From assembly GCA_035509415.1 (NCBI GenBank), contig DATJLQ010000172.1:1-18372 (forward strand): a stretch of 18,372 nucleotides of DNA, read 5' to 3'. The first letter of the stretch is position 1. Each line of letters opens with the position of its first letter. Shown here piece after piece: positions 8,356 to 15,178 of this stretch. The stretch comes from DATJLQ01 sp035509415. Its GTDB lineage: Bacteria; Pseudomonadota; Alphaproteobacteria; JACZXZ01. The notes under the pieces were generated by a model, which was not told where the DNA came from, searched no databases, and was given only the letters and a program-made list of their open reading frames with translations. The translations under genes and the position numbers were made by a program.

Positions 8356-8421
8356 CCCTCACCCTCCCGCTCACGCGGGTCCCTCCCTCTCCCGCAATGC
8401 GGGAGAGGGTTGGGGTGAGGG
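8356..8421. repeat. Palindromic intergenic repeat with nested hairpins
   Basis: The outer arms CCCTCACC (8356-8363) and GGTGAGGG (8414-8421) enclose CCCGC-TCAC-GCGGG (8366-8379) and a perfect 10-bp hairpin CCTCTCCCGC/GCGGGAGAGG (8386-8395/8399-8408). It lies between the acyl-CoA dehydrogenase and the SDR gene on the same strand, where it may partly terminate the transcript or stabilise an upstream mRNA end. Confidence 0.65.
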
Positions 8422-8458
8422 GTCCACAGAAAATCACCCGACATGGGGGGAGGATAGG

Positions 8459-9247
8459 ATGACCGACACCATCATCAACGGCTTGAAGCCGGGCCTGCGC
8501 GTTGCCGTGACGGCGGGGGCGGACGGCATCGGCCGCGCCATCGCCGACACTTTCATCGCCCATGGCGCGCGCGTCCATGTGTGCGACATCTCGGAGCCGG
8601 CCCTCGAATCCTTCAAAAAGGCGCAGCCCAAGGCCCACGCGATGCTGTGCGACGTGTCGGACGAGACGGCCGTCGACCGCCTGTTCGAGGACATCCGCTC
8701 GACGCTCGGCGGGCTCGACGTGCTGGTGAACAATGCCGGCATCGCCGGGCCGACCGCGCCGGTCGAGGAAATGTCGCCCGCCGAGTGGCGCCGCACCCTC
8801 GAGGTCAACCTCAACAGCCACTTCTATTGCACGCGACGCGCGGTGCCGCTGCTGAAGCAGGCGGGCGACGGCGCCATCGTCAACATCTCCTCGGTCGCGG
8901 GCCGGCTCGGCTACGCCTTCCGCCTGCCCTATGCCGCGACCAAATGGGGCATCGTGGGGATGACCGAATCGCTCGCGAAGGAGCTCGGGCCCTTCGGCAT
9001 CCGGGTCAACGCGATCCTGCCCGGCCCGGTCGAGGGGCCGCGTATCGACCGCGTGATCGCGGCGCGCGCCAAGACGCTCGGCGTCTCGTTCGAGCAGTCA
9101 AAGGCCTATTACGTGAGCCAGAGCTCGCTGAAGCGCATGGTCGCGGCCCAGGACATCGCGAACATGGCGCTCTTTCTTTGCTCGCCCGCCGGGCGCAACA
9201 TCTCGGGCCAGCCCCTGAGCGTGTGCGCGGGCGTGGAGAATATCTGA
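8459..9247 (+). CDS. SDR-family NAD(P)-dependent oxidoreductase
   Basis: The 262-residue protein is a classical short-chain dehydrogenase. The coenzyme loop is TAGADGIG (18-25), with Ala in place of the usual first Gly. NNAG is at 91-94, the catalytic Asn region is VNLNSHF (116-122), Ser144/Ser145 lie in NISSVAG, and Tyr158-Lys162 in PYAATK form the active site. A GGGGGAGGATAGG purine tract precedes the ATG. The gene follows the acyl-CoA dehydrogenase after a palindromic repeat and is 18 bp before the 2-hydroxyacid dehydrogenase, so SDR and hydroxyacid dehydrogenase are very likely one operon. The substrate is unknown; a 3-hydroxyacyl-CoA or other secondary alcohol is plausible from context only. 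Confidence 0.9.
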   Translation: MTDTIINGLKPGLRVAVTAGADGIGRAIADTFIAHGARVHVCDISEPALESFKKAQPKAHAMLCDVSDETAVDRLFEDIRSTLGGLDVLVNNAGIAGPTAPVEEMSPAEWRRTLEVNLNSHFYCTRRAVPLLKQAGDGAIVNISSVAGRLGYAFRLPYAATKWGIVGMTESLAKELGPFGIRVNAILPGPVEGPRIDRVIAARAKTLGVSFEQSKAYYVSQSSLKRMVAAQDIANMALFLCSPAGRNISGQPLSVCAGVENI

Positions 9248-9265
9248 GGCGCGGGGCAAAGAGGC

Positions 9266-10186
9266 ATGCGCGCGGTCTTCGTCGACGCCAATCCCTCCCT
9301 CGCCGCGGTGGCCGAGCGGCTCGCGGCCCCCGGCCTTCCGGTCGAGCTCGAGATCAATTGCGATCCGGACGTGAAGCCCGAGGCGCTTCCGGCACTGCTC
9401 GCGGGCGCCGAGATCGCGATCGTCGACCATACTTATCTTCCGACCGAGGTCGCGCGGCGCTGCGCGGGCCTGACGCATGTCGTGTTCCTCGGCACCGGCA
9501 TCAGGAGCTACATGAGCCCCGAAGAGCTCGCATCGCTCGGCATCGCGAGCCACATCATCAAGGGCTATGGCGACACGGCGGTGGCGGAATGCGCGTTCGC
9601 GCTCATGTGGGCGTCGGCGCGCGGGCTTGCGGCGATGGACCGCGCCATGCGCGCGGGCGAATGGTTGCGCTCGGACGGCATGCAGCTCACGGGGAAGACG
9701 CTCGGCCTCGTCGGGCTCGGCGGCATCGGCAGCGAGATGGCGCGTCTCGGACGCGGCATCGGCATGCGCGTTCTCGCCTGGAACCGCACGGCGAAAGCGG
9801 CGCCCGGGATCGAGCCCGTCGCCATTGAGACGCTGCTCGCCGAAAGCCACGTGGTCTCGATCCATCTTCTGCTGGACGACGAGACGCGCGGCTTCCTTTC
9901 GGCCGAGCGCATCGCGCGCATGCGGCCCGGCGCCATCCTGATCAATACCGCGCGCGGCGCCCTGGTCGACGAGGCGGCCATGATCGCGGCGCTCGAGACC
10001 GGGCGGCTCGGCCATGCCGGCCTCGACGTCTACGTGCACGAGCCCCTGCCCGCGGGCCATCCCCTGATCCGGCTTCCGAACGTGACGCTTTCGGCCCATT
10101 CCGCCTTCCGCACGCCCGAGGCCAACGACAATCTCCTCGGCGCCGCCTTCGACCATTGCCGGCGCATCGCGGCCCAGGGCGCCTGA
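9266..10186 (+). CDS. D-isomer-specific 2-hydroxyacid dehydrogenase, NAD-binding
   Basis: The 306-residue protein belongs to the D-2-hydroxyacid dehydrogenase family (phosphoglycerate, glycerate/hydroxypyruvate and related dehydrogenases). The NAD-binding loop is GLGGIG (150-155), followed by MRVLAWNR. The catalytic triad is present: Arg230 in INTARGALVDE, Glu259 in LDVYVHEPLP and His278 in LSAHSAFRTPEA. The N-terminal substrate domain is short and the ACT domain of SerA is absent, so it is not a full-length phosphoglycerate dehydrogenase. It follows the SDR gene by 18 bp. With the FAD-linked D-2-hydroxyacid dehydrogenase upstream, the cluster has two enzymes acting on 2-hydroxy/2-oxo acids, but their substrates cannot be read from sequence. 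Confidence 0.9.
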   Translation: MRAVFVDANPSLAAVAERLAAPGLPVELEINCDPDVKPEALPALLAGAEIAIVDHTYLPTEVARRCAGLTHVVFLGTGIRSYMSPEELASLGIASHIIKGYGDTAVAECAFALMWASARGLAAMDRAMRAGEWLRSDGMQLTGKTLGLVGLGGIGSEMARLGRGIGMRVLAWNRTAKAAPGIEPVAIETLLAESHVVSIHLLLDDETRGFLSAERIARMRPGAILINTARGALVDEAAMIAALETGRLGHAGLDVYVHEPLPAGHPLIRLPNVTLSAHSAFRTPEANDNLLGAAFDHCRRIAAQGA

Positions 10187-10213
10187 CGCCCAACGTCGCC
10201 ACTTGGCTGCCCT

Positions 10214-10229
10214 GCCGAGCTGTCTCGGC
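10214..10229 (+). terminator. Weak hairpin after the hydroxyacid dehydrogenase
   Basis: GCCGAG (10214-10219) and CTCGGC (10224-10229) form a 6-bp stem with a CTGT loop, 27 bp after the stop. There is no T tract, so termination is only possible. Just downstream, 10235-10247 is an exact 13-mer match, inverted, to the head of the 94-bp repeat near 17071-17083. Confidence 0.25.
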
Positions 10230-10264
10230 CGTGCCCGGGCATGACGGTCCTGCGGCGGATCCAT

Positions 10265-10317
10265 AAATATTATGATTATCATATTTAATTCCATGCTATA
10301 TGATAATTGTAATATTT
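10265..10317 (+). promoter_or_regulatory. AT-rich double palindrome overlapping the tetR promoter (probable TetR operators)
   Basis: Two 20-bp arms (10265-10284 and 10298-10317) are inverted copies matching at 18 of 20 positions around a 13-bp spacer. The left arm contains a perfect 13-bp palindrome TATGATTATCATA (10271-10283, centre 10277). The right arm holds a degenerate version centred on 10305, 28 bp away. A promoter is embedded: TTATCA (10276-10281), 17 bp, TATGAT (10299-10304), so a protein bound to either site would cover the -35 or -10. The tract is strikingly AT-rich in a GC-rich window. This is the expected arrangement for TetR autoregulation. Confidence 0.65.
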
Positions 10318-10318
10318 A

Positions 10319-10930
10319 ATGGAGTCCGCGCCCCGAATGCCCAAATCGCCCAAGCGAAAAGCCGCGAGCCGCGCGCGCATCCTGGCCGCCGCGAGCCGGC
10401 GCTTGCGGCGGGACGGGCTCGCCGCCGCCACGGTCGCCGAGATCATGGCGGATGCCGGCCTGACCCATGGCGGCTTCTACGCCCATTTCCCCGACAAGGC
10501 GGCACTCGTCGCGTCCGCGCTCGAGGCGGCGATGGCGGAAAGCCGCGCGGGCTGGATCGAGGGGCTCGAGCGCCTAGCACCCGAGGAGGCCCAACGCCAA
10601 ATCCTCGGCCGCTACCTCTCGCGCGCCCATCGCGAAGCGCGGGGGACCGGCTGCCCCATGGCGGCCTTGGGCGCCGAGCTCGCGCGCGCCGACGCCGGGA
10701 CACGCAAAGGCTTCGAGGCGGCGCTCGCGGCGACCGCGGCCGCCCTCGAGCCCCACCTCGCCGGCAACGCGCTCGATCCGAAGAGCCGCGCGTTCGCGGT
10801 GATCGCGCTCTCGGTCGGCGGGCTCACGCTCGCGCGCATGGTGGACGACGCGTCGCTCGCGGACGCGATCCTGCTTGCTTGCCGGCGCCTGGCGCTTACG
10901 GCCCTGTCGCCGGCCGCGTCCGCGCGCTAA
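10319..10930 (+). CDS. TetR/AcrR-family transcriptional regulator
   Basis: The 203-residue protein has an N-terminal TetR helix-turn-helix (about 17-65): RARILAAASRRLRRDG, then TVAEIMADAGLTHGGFYAHF, a canonical recognition-helix pattern. GFYAHFPDKAALV matches the family consensus that ends the DNA-binding domain. The remaining alpha-helical part (about 70-195) is the ligand and dimer domain, with GTGCPMAALGAE resembling the TetR_C class of regulators for reductases and aldehyde or quinone stress. ATG 10319 has no Shine-Dalgarno and lies about 8 nt after the predicted transcription start. ATG 10337 (MPKSPKRK), preceded by GGAG, is an alternative. It probably represses itself through the palindromes just upstream and possibly the flanking dehydrogenases. 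Confidence 0.9.
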   Translation: MESAPRMPKSPKRKAASRARILAAASRRLRRDGLAAATVAEIMADAGLTHGGFYAHFPDKAALVASALEAAMAESRAGWIEGLERLAPEEAQRQILGRYLSRAHREARGTGCPMAALGAELARADAGTRKGFEAALAATAAALEPHLAGNALDPKSRAFAVIALSVGGLTLARMVDDASLADAILLACRRLALTALSPAASAR

Positions 10931-10972
10931 AGCATTTTCCGTCGAAGCGGATACCGGTTCGGCGTTGAAAAT
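10929..10972 (+). repeat. 44-bp dispersed repeat, copy B
   Basis: It begins at the last base of the tetR stop codon and matches the reverse complement of 4836-4879 at all but about 6 of 44 positions. The nearby GGATCATGGTCTAGG (11016-11030) is also shared with the copy-A neighbourhood (4808-4822). The same sequence pair upstream of two separate genes indicates a mobile or amplified intergenic element. Confidence 0.75.
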
Positions 10973-10992
10973 GCGCCAAACCGGAAACGAGG

Positions 10993-11024
10993 CCATGATC
11001 CGATTCCATATAATTGGATCATGG
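10993..11024 (+). promoter_or_regulatory. Inverted repeat enclosing a consensus -10 box upstream of the second SDR gene
   Basis: CCATGATCC (10993-11001) and GGATCATGG (11016-11024) are exact inverted repeats. Between them is TATAAT (11009-11014), a perfect -10 hexamer, 24 bp before the ATG at 11039. No convincing -35 lies 16-18 bp upstream, so an activator or a weak promoter is possible. The IR may be an operator or simply part of the dispersed repeat. Confidence 0.35.
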
Positions 11025-11038
11025 TCTAGGCTCGTAGG

Positions 11039-11881
11039 ATGACGGCACCCGGCACCGAGACGCGTCCGAGCCTCCGAGGCAAGGTGCTGTTCGTCACCGG
11101 GGCGAGCCGCGGCATCGGCCTCGAGATCGCGTTGCGCGCGGCCGAGGACGGGGCTTGTATCGCCCTCGCGGCCAAGACGGTCGAGCCCCATCCGACCCTG
11201 CCCGGCACCCTTGCGAGTGCCGCCGAGGCGATCAAGCGCGCGGGCGGCGAGGCCTTGCCGCTTCAGCTCGACATCCGCGACGAGCGCCGGGTCGAGGCGG
11301 CGGTCGCCGAGGCAGCCGCGCATTTCGGCGCCATCGACATCCTGGTCAACAATGCGAGCGCCATTTCCCTCACCTCGACCCTCGACACGCCGGCCAAGCG
11401 CTACGATCTGATGATGAGCGTCAACGCGCGCGGCACGTTCCTGGCCTCGCGCGCGTGCCTGCCGCACCTCCTGCGCGCGGCCAACCCGCATATCCTCACG
11501 CTCTCCCCGCCCCTCGACCTGAGCCCGCGCTGGTTCGCGCCCCACGTCGCCTACACGATCTCCAAATACGCCATGAGCCTCGCGGTCCTGGGGCTCGCGG
11601 CCGAGTTCCGCGCGGCCGGCGTCGCGGTCAATGCGCTTTGGCCGCGTACCCTCATCGCGACCGCGGCGCTGCGCATGATCCCGGGCATCGACGCGCGCCG
11701 CGCGCGCACGCCGCGCATCGTCGCCGACGCCGCCCACGCCATCCTCACGCGCCCGAGCCGCGGCACGACCGGCCGCTTCTTCATCGACGAGGACGTGCTG
11801 CGCGAGGCCGGGGTGAGCGACTTCGCCCCCTACGCGGCCGAGCCGGGGCTCGACCCGCTCCCCGACCTTTTCGTCCGGTGA
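11039..11881 (+). CDS. SDR-family oxidoreductase, HSDL2-like
   Basis: The 280-residue SDR has TGASRGIG (20-27), NNAS in place of NNAG (104-107), and the active-site residues Ser156 (LTLSPPLDL), Tyr172 and Lys176 (YTISK). The segment AAKTVEPHPTLPGTLASAAE (44-63) is diagnostic of the hydroxysteroid-dehydrogenase-like 2 subgroup, which has an NADP-preferring Arg-containing loop and is linked to lipid metabolism. The subgroup's true substrate is poorly known. The C-terminal SCP2 domain of animal HSDL2 is absent, as in bacterial members. A promoter-like TATAAT lies 24 bp upstream. The gene follows tetR on the same strand and may share its regulation. Confidence 0.88.
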   Translation: MTAPGTETRPSLRGKVLFVTGASRGIGLEIALRAAEDGACIALAAKTVEPHPTLPGTLASAAEAIKRAGGEALPLQLDIRDERRVEAAVAEAAAHFGAIDILVNNASAISLTSTLDTPAKRYDLMMSVNARGTFLASRACLPHLLRAANPHILTLSPPLDLSPRWFAPHVAYTISKYAMSLAVLGLAAEFRAAGVAVNALWPRTLIATAALRMIPGIDARRARTPRIVADAAHAILTRPSRGTTGRFFIDEDVLREAGVSDFAPYAAEPGLDPLPDLFVR

Positions 11882-12002
11882 GCCGGCACCGGGGACGCCG
11901 TTTTTCCCTTGATTTGGCGCGAGCCCAGCCGTAAGAGGCGACGGGGGCACAAAGTGCCTGCGGGCGCGCCGCGGGCGTCCACGAACGCCAGGGGGTCGCC
12001 TC

Positions 12003-12848
12003 ATGGAGTGGTATCAAGAAACGCTCTATCCGGACATCGGCCAGAGCTTCCGGATGGCGCGCGTGATCCACCGCGTCAAGACCGAGCACCAGGACCTGGT
12101 GATCTTCGAAAACAGGAAGATGGGGCGGATCCTCGCCCTCGACGGCGTGATCCAGACCACCGAGGGCGACGAGTTCTTCTATCACGAGATGATGGGCCAC
12201 GTGCCGATCTTCGCCCACGGCCGCGCGCGGCGCGTGCTGATCGTCGGCGGCGGCGACGGCGGCCTCCTCGAGGAGGTCTTGAAGCACAAGTCGGTCGAGC
12301 GCGTGGTGATGGTCGAGATCGATCCGTTCGTGATCAATCTGTGCAAGAAGTACCTGCCCTCGATCCCGAAGAAGGCGTTCGAGGACAAACGCGCCGAGAT
12401 CGTGATCGCCGACGGCGCCAAATACGTCGCCGAGACGTCCGAGCGCTTCGACGTGATCATGATCGATTCGACCGACCCGATCGGCCCGGGCGAGGTGCTA
12501 TTCCGGCCCGAATTCTACGCCAACTGCAAGCGTTGCATGAATCCGGGCGGCGTGCTGGTGAACCAGAACGGCGTGCCCTATTTCCAGGCCGAGGAGCTCA
12601 CCACCACCTGGCGCCGCCTCAAGAAGCTGTTCGCCGACGTCACCTTCTACGGCGTCCCGGTGCCCTCCTATTACGGCAGCTTCATGACCCTCGGCTGGGC
12701 AAGCCTCGACGGCAAGGCGCGCGCGACCCCGCGCGCCACGATCGAGCGCCGCGTCAAGGCCGCGAAGATCGCCATGCGCTACTACAACGCCGACATCCAT
12801 GCCGGCTGCTTCGCGCTGCCCAACTACATCCGCTCGCTTCTGAAATAA
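12003..12848 (+). CDS. speE: Spermidine synthase (polyamine aminopropyltransferase)
   Basis: The cytosolic enzyme transfers the aminopropyl group of decarboxylated S-adenosylmethionine to putrescine. All 281 residues align with bacterial SpeE: the N-terminal beta domain (MEWYQETLYPDIGQSF), the gate segment LALDGVIQTTEGDEFFYHEM (44-63), the nucleotide loop VGGGDGG (81-87), VMVEIDPFVI (102-111) and the active-site DSTDPIGP (155-162), where Asp158 is the expected catalytic base. AGGGGG about 7 nt before the ATG is a good Shine-Dalgarno. No speD or arginine/ornithine decarboxylase gene is adjacent. It converges with the ankyrin gene, with only 37 bp between stops. Confidence 0.95.
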   Translation: MEWYQETLYPDIGQSFRMARVIHRVKTEHQDLVIFENRKMGRILALDGVIQTTEGDEFFYHEMMGHVPIFAHGRARRVLIVGGGDGGLLEEVLKHKSVERVVMVEIDPFVINLCKKYLPSIPKKAFEDKRAEIVIADGAKYVAETSERFDVIMIDSTDPIGPGEVLFRPEFYANCKRCMNPGGVLVNQNGVPYFQAEELTTTWRRLKKLFADVTFYGVPVPSYYGSFMTLGWASLDGKARATPRATIERRVKAAKIAMRYYNADIHAGCFALPNYIRSLLK

Positions 12849-12885
12849 GGTCGCTCCGAGATAAGGCCGGCGACGGGTGCCCGCG

Positions 12886-13809
12886 TCAGCGCGAGAGTCC
12901 CGCGGCCGCGATCCGCTGGTCGATGAAATCGATCATGTCCGGATGCTCGCTCAGCTGGGCGTAGTAATCGATTCCGTGGCCTTCATTGTCCTTGATCGCG
13001 AGGCTGGCGCCCGCCTCGATCAGATAGCCCGCGACCTGGAGATGGCCGTTCCAGACGGCGTGCATGAGCGCGGTCCGGCCGCGATTGTCGCGATGGTCCG
13101 GATCGGCCCGGTAACGCAGCAGGACTTGGACGGTTTCGAGCTGGCCGTTCGATGCGGCCCAGATCAGCGGCGTGCAGCCCTGCCGGTCGGGCAGATCGAC
13201 CATCGCGCCATGGGCGAGCAGGGTCGCGGCGCAGGCCGGGTCGCCGTGCCAGGCGGTGCGCGCGAGAGCGCTCTCGCCGGGCATGATCTCGGCGTTGGGA
13301 TTGGCGCCCTTGTCGAGCAAGGCGGCGAGCTTGGCGGTATCGTGGTTCATCACGGTGCGCGCGAATTGCTCGGCGACGATCTTTTGCTCGGCGTCCGAGG
13401 GCGGCGTCCCGGGCGGCGCGTTGAGCGGCGGCACCGGCCGGGTGCGGAGCATGTCCGTCGACTCGTTGGGCACGATCTCGAGCCTGGTGCCGGCACCCGG
13501 TCCCGCGGGCGCCATCGGCGCCGGCAACGATGCCACGATCTGGGGCGGCGGTGCCGGCTGCGGCCGGACATGAAGCAACGCCGCGACCAGGAGGCCGCAG
13601 GCCAAGCCGATCGCCATGCCGAGCAGCACGCCGTGACGCCGCGGCGGTGCTTGGATGTCGCGGAAGCGCGCGGCGCGCCCGATGGGTGGCAGCGGCCGGC
13701 GCCGATGGTGCGGCAGATCCTCGTGGGTCGGCGGCACCACGGGCTCGTGGCCCGGGCCCGTCGGCGGGTCGGGGCTGTACTGCGCGAGGCTGTAGAGGTT
13801 GCGGTCCAT
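12886..13809 (-). CDS. Membrane-anchored ankyrin-repeat protein
   Basis: The 307-residue protein has a basic, proline-rich N-terminus (1-59), a single hydrophobic segment VLLGMAIGLACGLLVAALLH (61-80), a Pro/Ala-rich linker (about 82-140) and then ankyrin repeats (about 140-307). Repeat signatures include GESALARTAWHGD (178-190), GCTPLIWAASNGQLETVQVL (211-230) and GRTALMHAVWNGHLQVAGYL (244-263). Positive charges before the membrane segment predict an N-in topology, which would put the ankyrin domain in the periplasm. No enzymatic domain is present. A role in protein binding is inferred from ankyrin repeats in general; the partner is unknown. The ATG has no clear Shine-Dalgarno. Confidence 0.8.
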   Translation of the reverse strand: MDRNLYSLAQYSPDPPTGPGHEPVVPPTHEDLPHHRRRPLPPIGRAARFRDIQAPPRRHGVLLGMAIGLACGLLVAALLHVRPQPAPPPQIVASLPAPMAPAGPGAGTRLEIVPNESTDMLRTRPVPPLNAPPGTPPSDAEQKIVAEQFARTVMNHDTAKLAALLDKGANPNAEIMPGESALARTAWHGDPACAATLLAHGAMVDLPDRQGCTPLIWAASNGQLETVQVLLRYRADPDHRDNRGRTALMHAVWNGHLQVAGYLIEAGASLAIKDNEGHGIDYYAQLSEHPDMIDFIDQRIAAAGLSR

Positions 13810-13894
13810 GGGCGGGATTGTCGCGCAGGATGAGCCGGCGCTGAATGACCCAGGTCAACCGCCTAACGCCGGAAAATCACATTATTCCAATACG

Positions 13895-15136
13895 TTAGCT
13901 AGAAACGATGCCGATCGCCGCCCCGGTCATGCAGGTCGCGAGCGTGCCCGCGAGGATGGCGCGTAGGCCGAAGCCCACGATCTCGTCGCGCCGCGTGGGG
14001 GCGAGTGTCCCGAGCCCGCCGATCATGATTCCGAGGCTGCCGAAATTCGCGAAGCTGCAAAGCGCGTAGGTCATGATGAGCGTGCTGTGCGCATCGAGCG
14101 TGCCGGGCTTGAGCGAAGCGAGGTCGAGATAGGCGAGGAACTCGTTGAGCACGATCTTGGTGCCGAGAAGCGAGCCCGCCGTCCCCGCTTCGGCCCAGGG
14201 AACGCCCATGAGCCAGGCGACCGGCGCCATCACGAAGCCGAGGAGACGCTGCAACGTCACCGCCGTCCCGCCCCAGGCGGGCAGCAATGCGAGCGCATGG
14301 TTGACGAGCGCCACCAGCGCCACCAGCACGATCAGCATGGCGAGGATGGCGATCAGGAGCTGCACGCCGTCCATGGTGCCTTGGGCGATCGCATCCATGC
14401 TGCTGCGGTAGCGCCCGGGCGGCGTGAGCTCGCCCGCGGTGGACTCGCCCGTTTCCGGCACCATGAGGCGCGCGATCAGCACGCTTGAGGGCGCCGAGAC
14501 GATGGAGGCGGTGAGCAATTGCCCGATCGGATCCGGCACCGCGCCCTTGAGGATCGTCGCGTAGACCACCATCACCGTGCCCGCGATCATCGACATCCCG
14601 CAGGTCATCATGGTGAAGAGCTCGCTGCGCGTGAGCTGCGCGAGATAGGGCCGGATCAAAAGCGGCGATTCGATCATGCCGAGGAAGATGTTCGACGCCA
14701 CCATGACGCCGAGCGCCCCGCCGATGCCGAGCGTGCGCCTGAGCGCCCAGGCGAAGCCGCGCACGATCGCGGGCAGGATGCGCCAATGGAACAGGAGCGC
14801 CGAGAGCGCGCTGATCACGAGCACGAGCGGGAGCGCTTGGAACGCGAGCACGAAGTCGGCACCCGGATGGGCCAGCGCAAACGGCAGCGGGCCGCCGCCC
14901 ACATAGCCGAAGACGAAGCCGGTGCCGGCGCGCGTCGCGGCCTCGAGCGCCTCCACGCCGCGGTTCAAGAGGCGAAAGACGTATTGGGACGCGGGCAGCC
15001 GGTAGAGCAGCGCCGCGAGCAGAAGCTGGAGGGCGAGCGCCGCCGCCACGCTGCGCAGGCTCGCCTTGCGCCTATTCTCGCTCACGAGCCAGGCGATAGC
15101 CGCGAGGACCAGGAGCCCGCAGGCGCTTTGGATCAT
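13895..15136 (-). CDS. nupC: Concentrative nucleoside transporter (NupC/CNT family)
   Basis: The 413-residue polytopic inner-membrane protein belongs to the CNT family, which imports nucleosides with H+ or Na+. Family signatures are visible: GMIESPLLIRPYL, GTKIVLNEFLAYLDL and CSFANFGSLGIMIGGLG, plus about ten hydrophobic segments. The gene starts with ATG preceded by GGGGGAGCGACG, a good Shine-Dalgarno. It is 42 bp downstream of uppP on the same strand, so the two are probably co-transcribed. The link between a nucleoside importer and a cell-wall lipid phosphatase may be transcriptional convenience only. Substrate preference and the coupling ion cannot be told from the sequence. Confidence 0.9.
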   Translation of the reverse strand: MIQSACGLLVLAAIAWLVSENRRKASLRSVAAALALQLLLAALLYRLPASQYVFRLLNRGVEALEAATRAGTGFVFGYVGGGPLPFALAHPGADFVLAFQALPLVLVISALSALLFHWRILPAIVRGFAWALRRTLGIGGALGVMVASNIFLGMIESPLLIRPYLAQLTRSELFTMMTCGMSMIAGTVMVVYATILKGAVPDPIGQLLTASIVSAPSSVLIARLMVPETGESTAGELTPPGRYRSSMDAIAQGTMDGVQLLIAILAMLIVLVALVALVNHALALLPAWGGTAVTLQRLLGFVMAPVAWLMGVPWAEAGTAGSLLGTKIVLNEFLAYLDLASLKPGTLDAHSTLIMTYALCSFANFGSLGIMIGGLGTLAPTRRDEIVGFGLRAILAGTLATCMTGAAIGIVSS

Positions 15137-15178
15137 CGTCGCTCCCCCGAGGCGGCCCGGCGCCCGCGTTGCGTGCGG

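Noticed and set aside
9098..10294. 398-aa open frame on the minus strand opposite the hydroxyacid dehydrogenase
   Set aside because: No domain signature; antisense to the dehydrogenase with an intact Arg/Glu/His catalytic set.
11909..11937. Promoter for speE (TTGATT then TAAGAG)
   Set aside because: The -35 is fair but the -10 matches only about half the consensus, so I do not call it.
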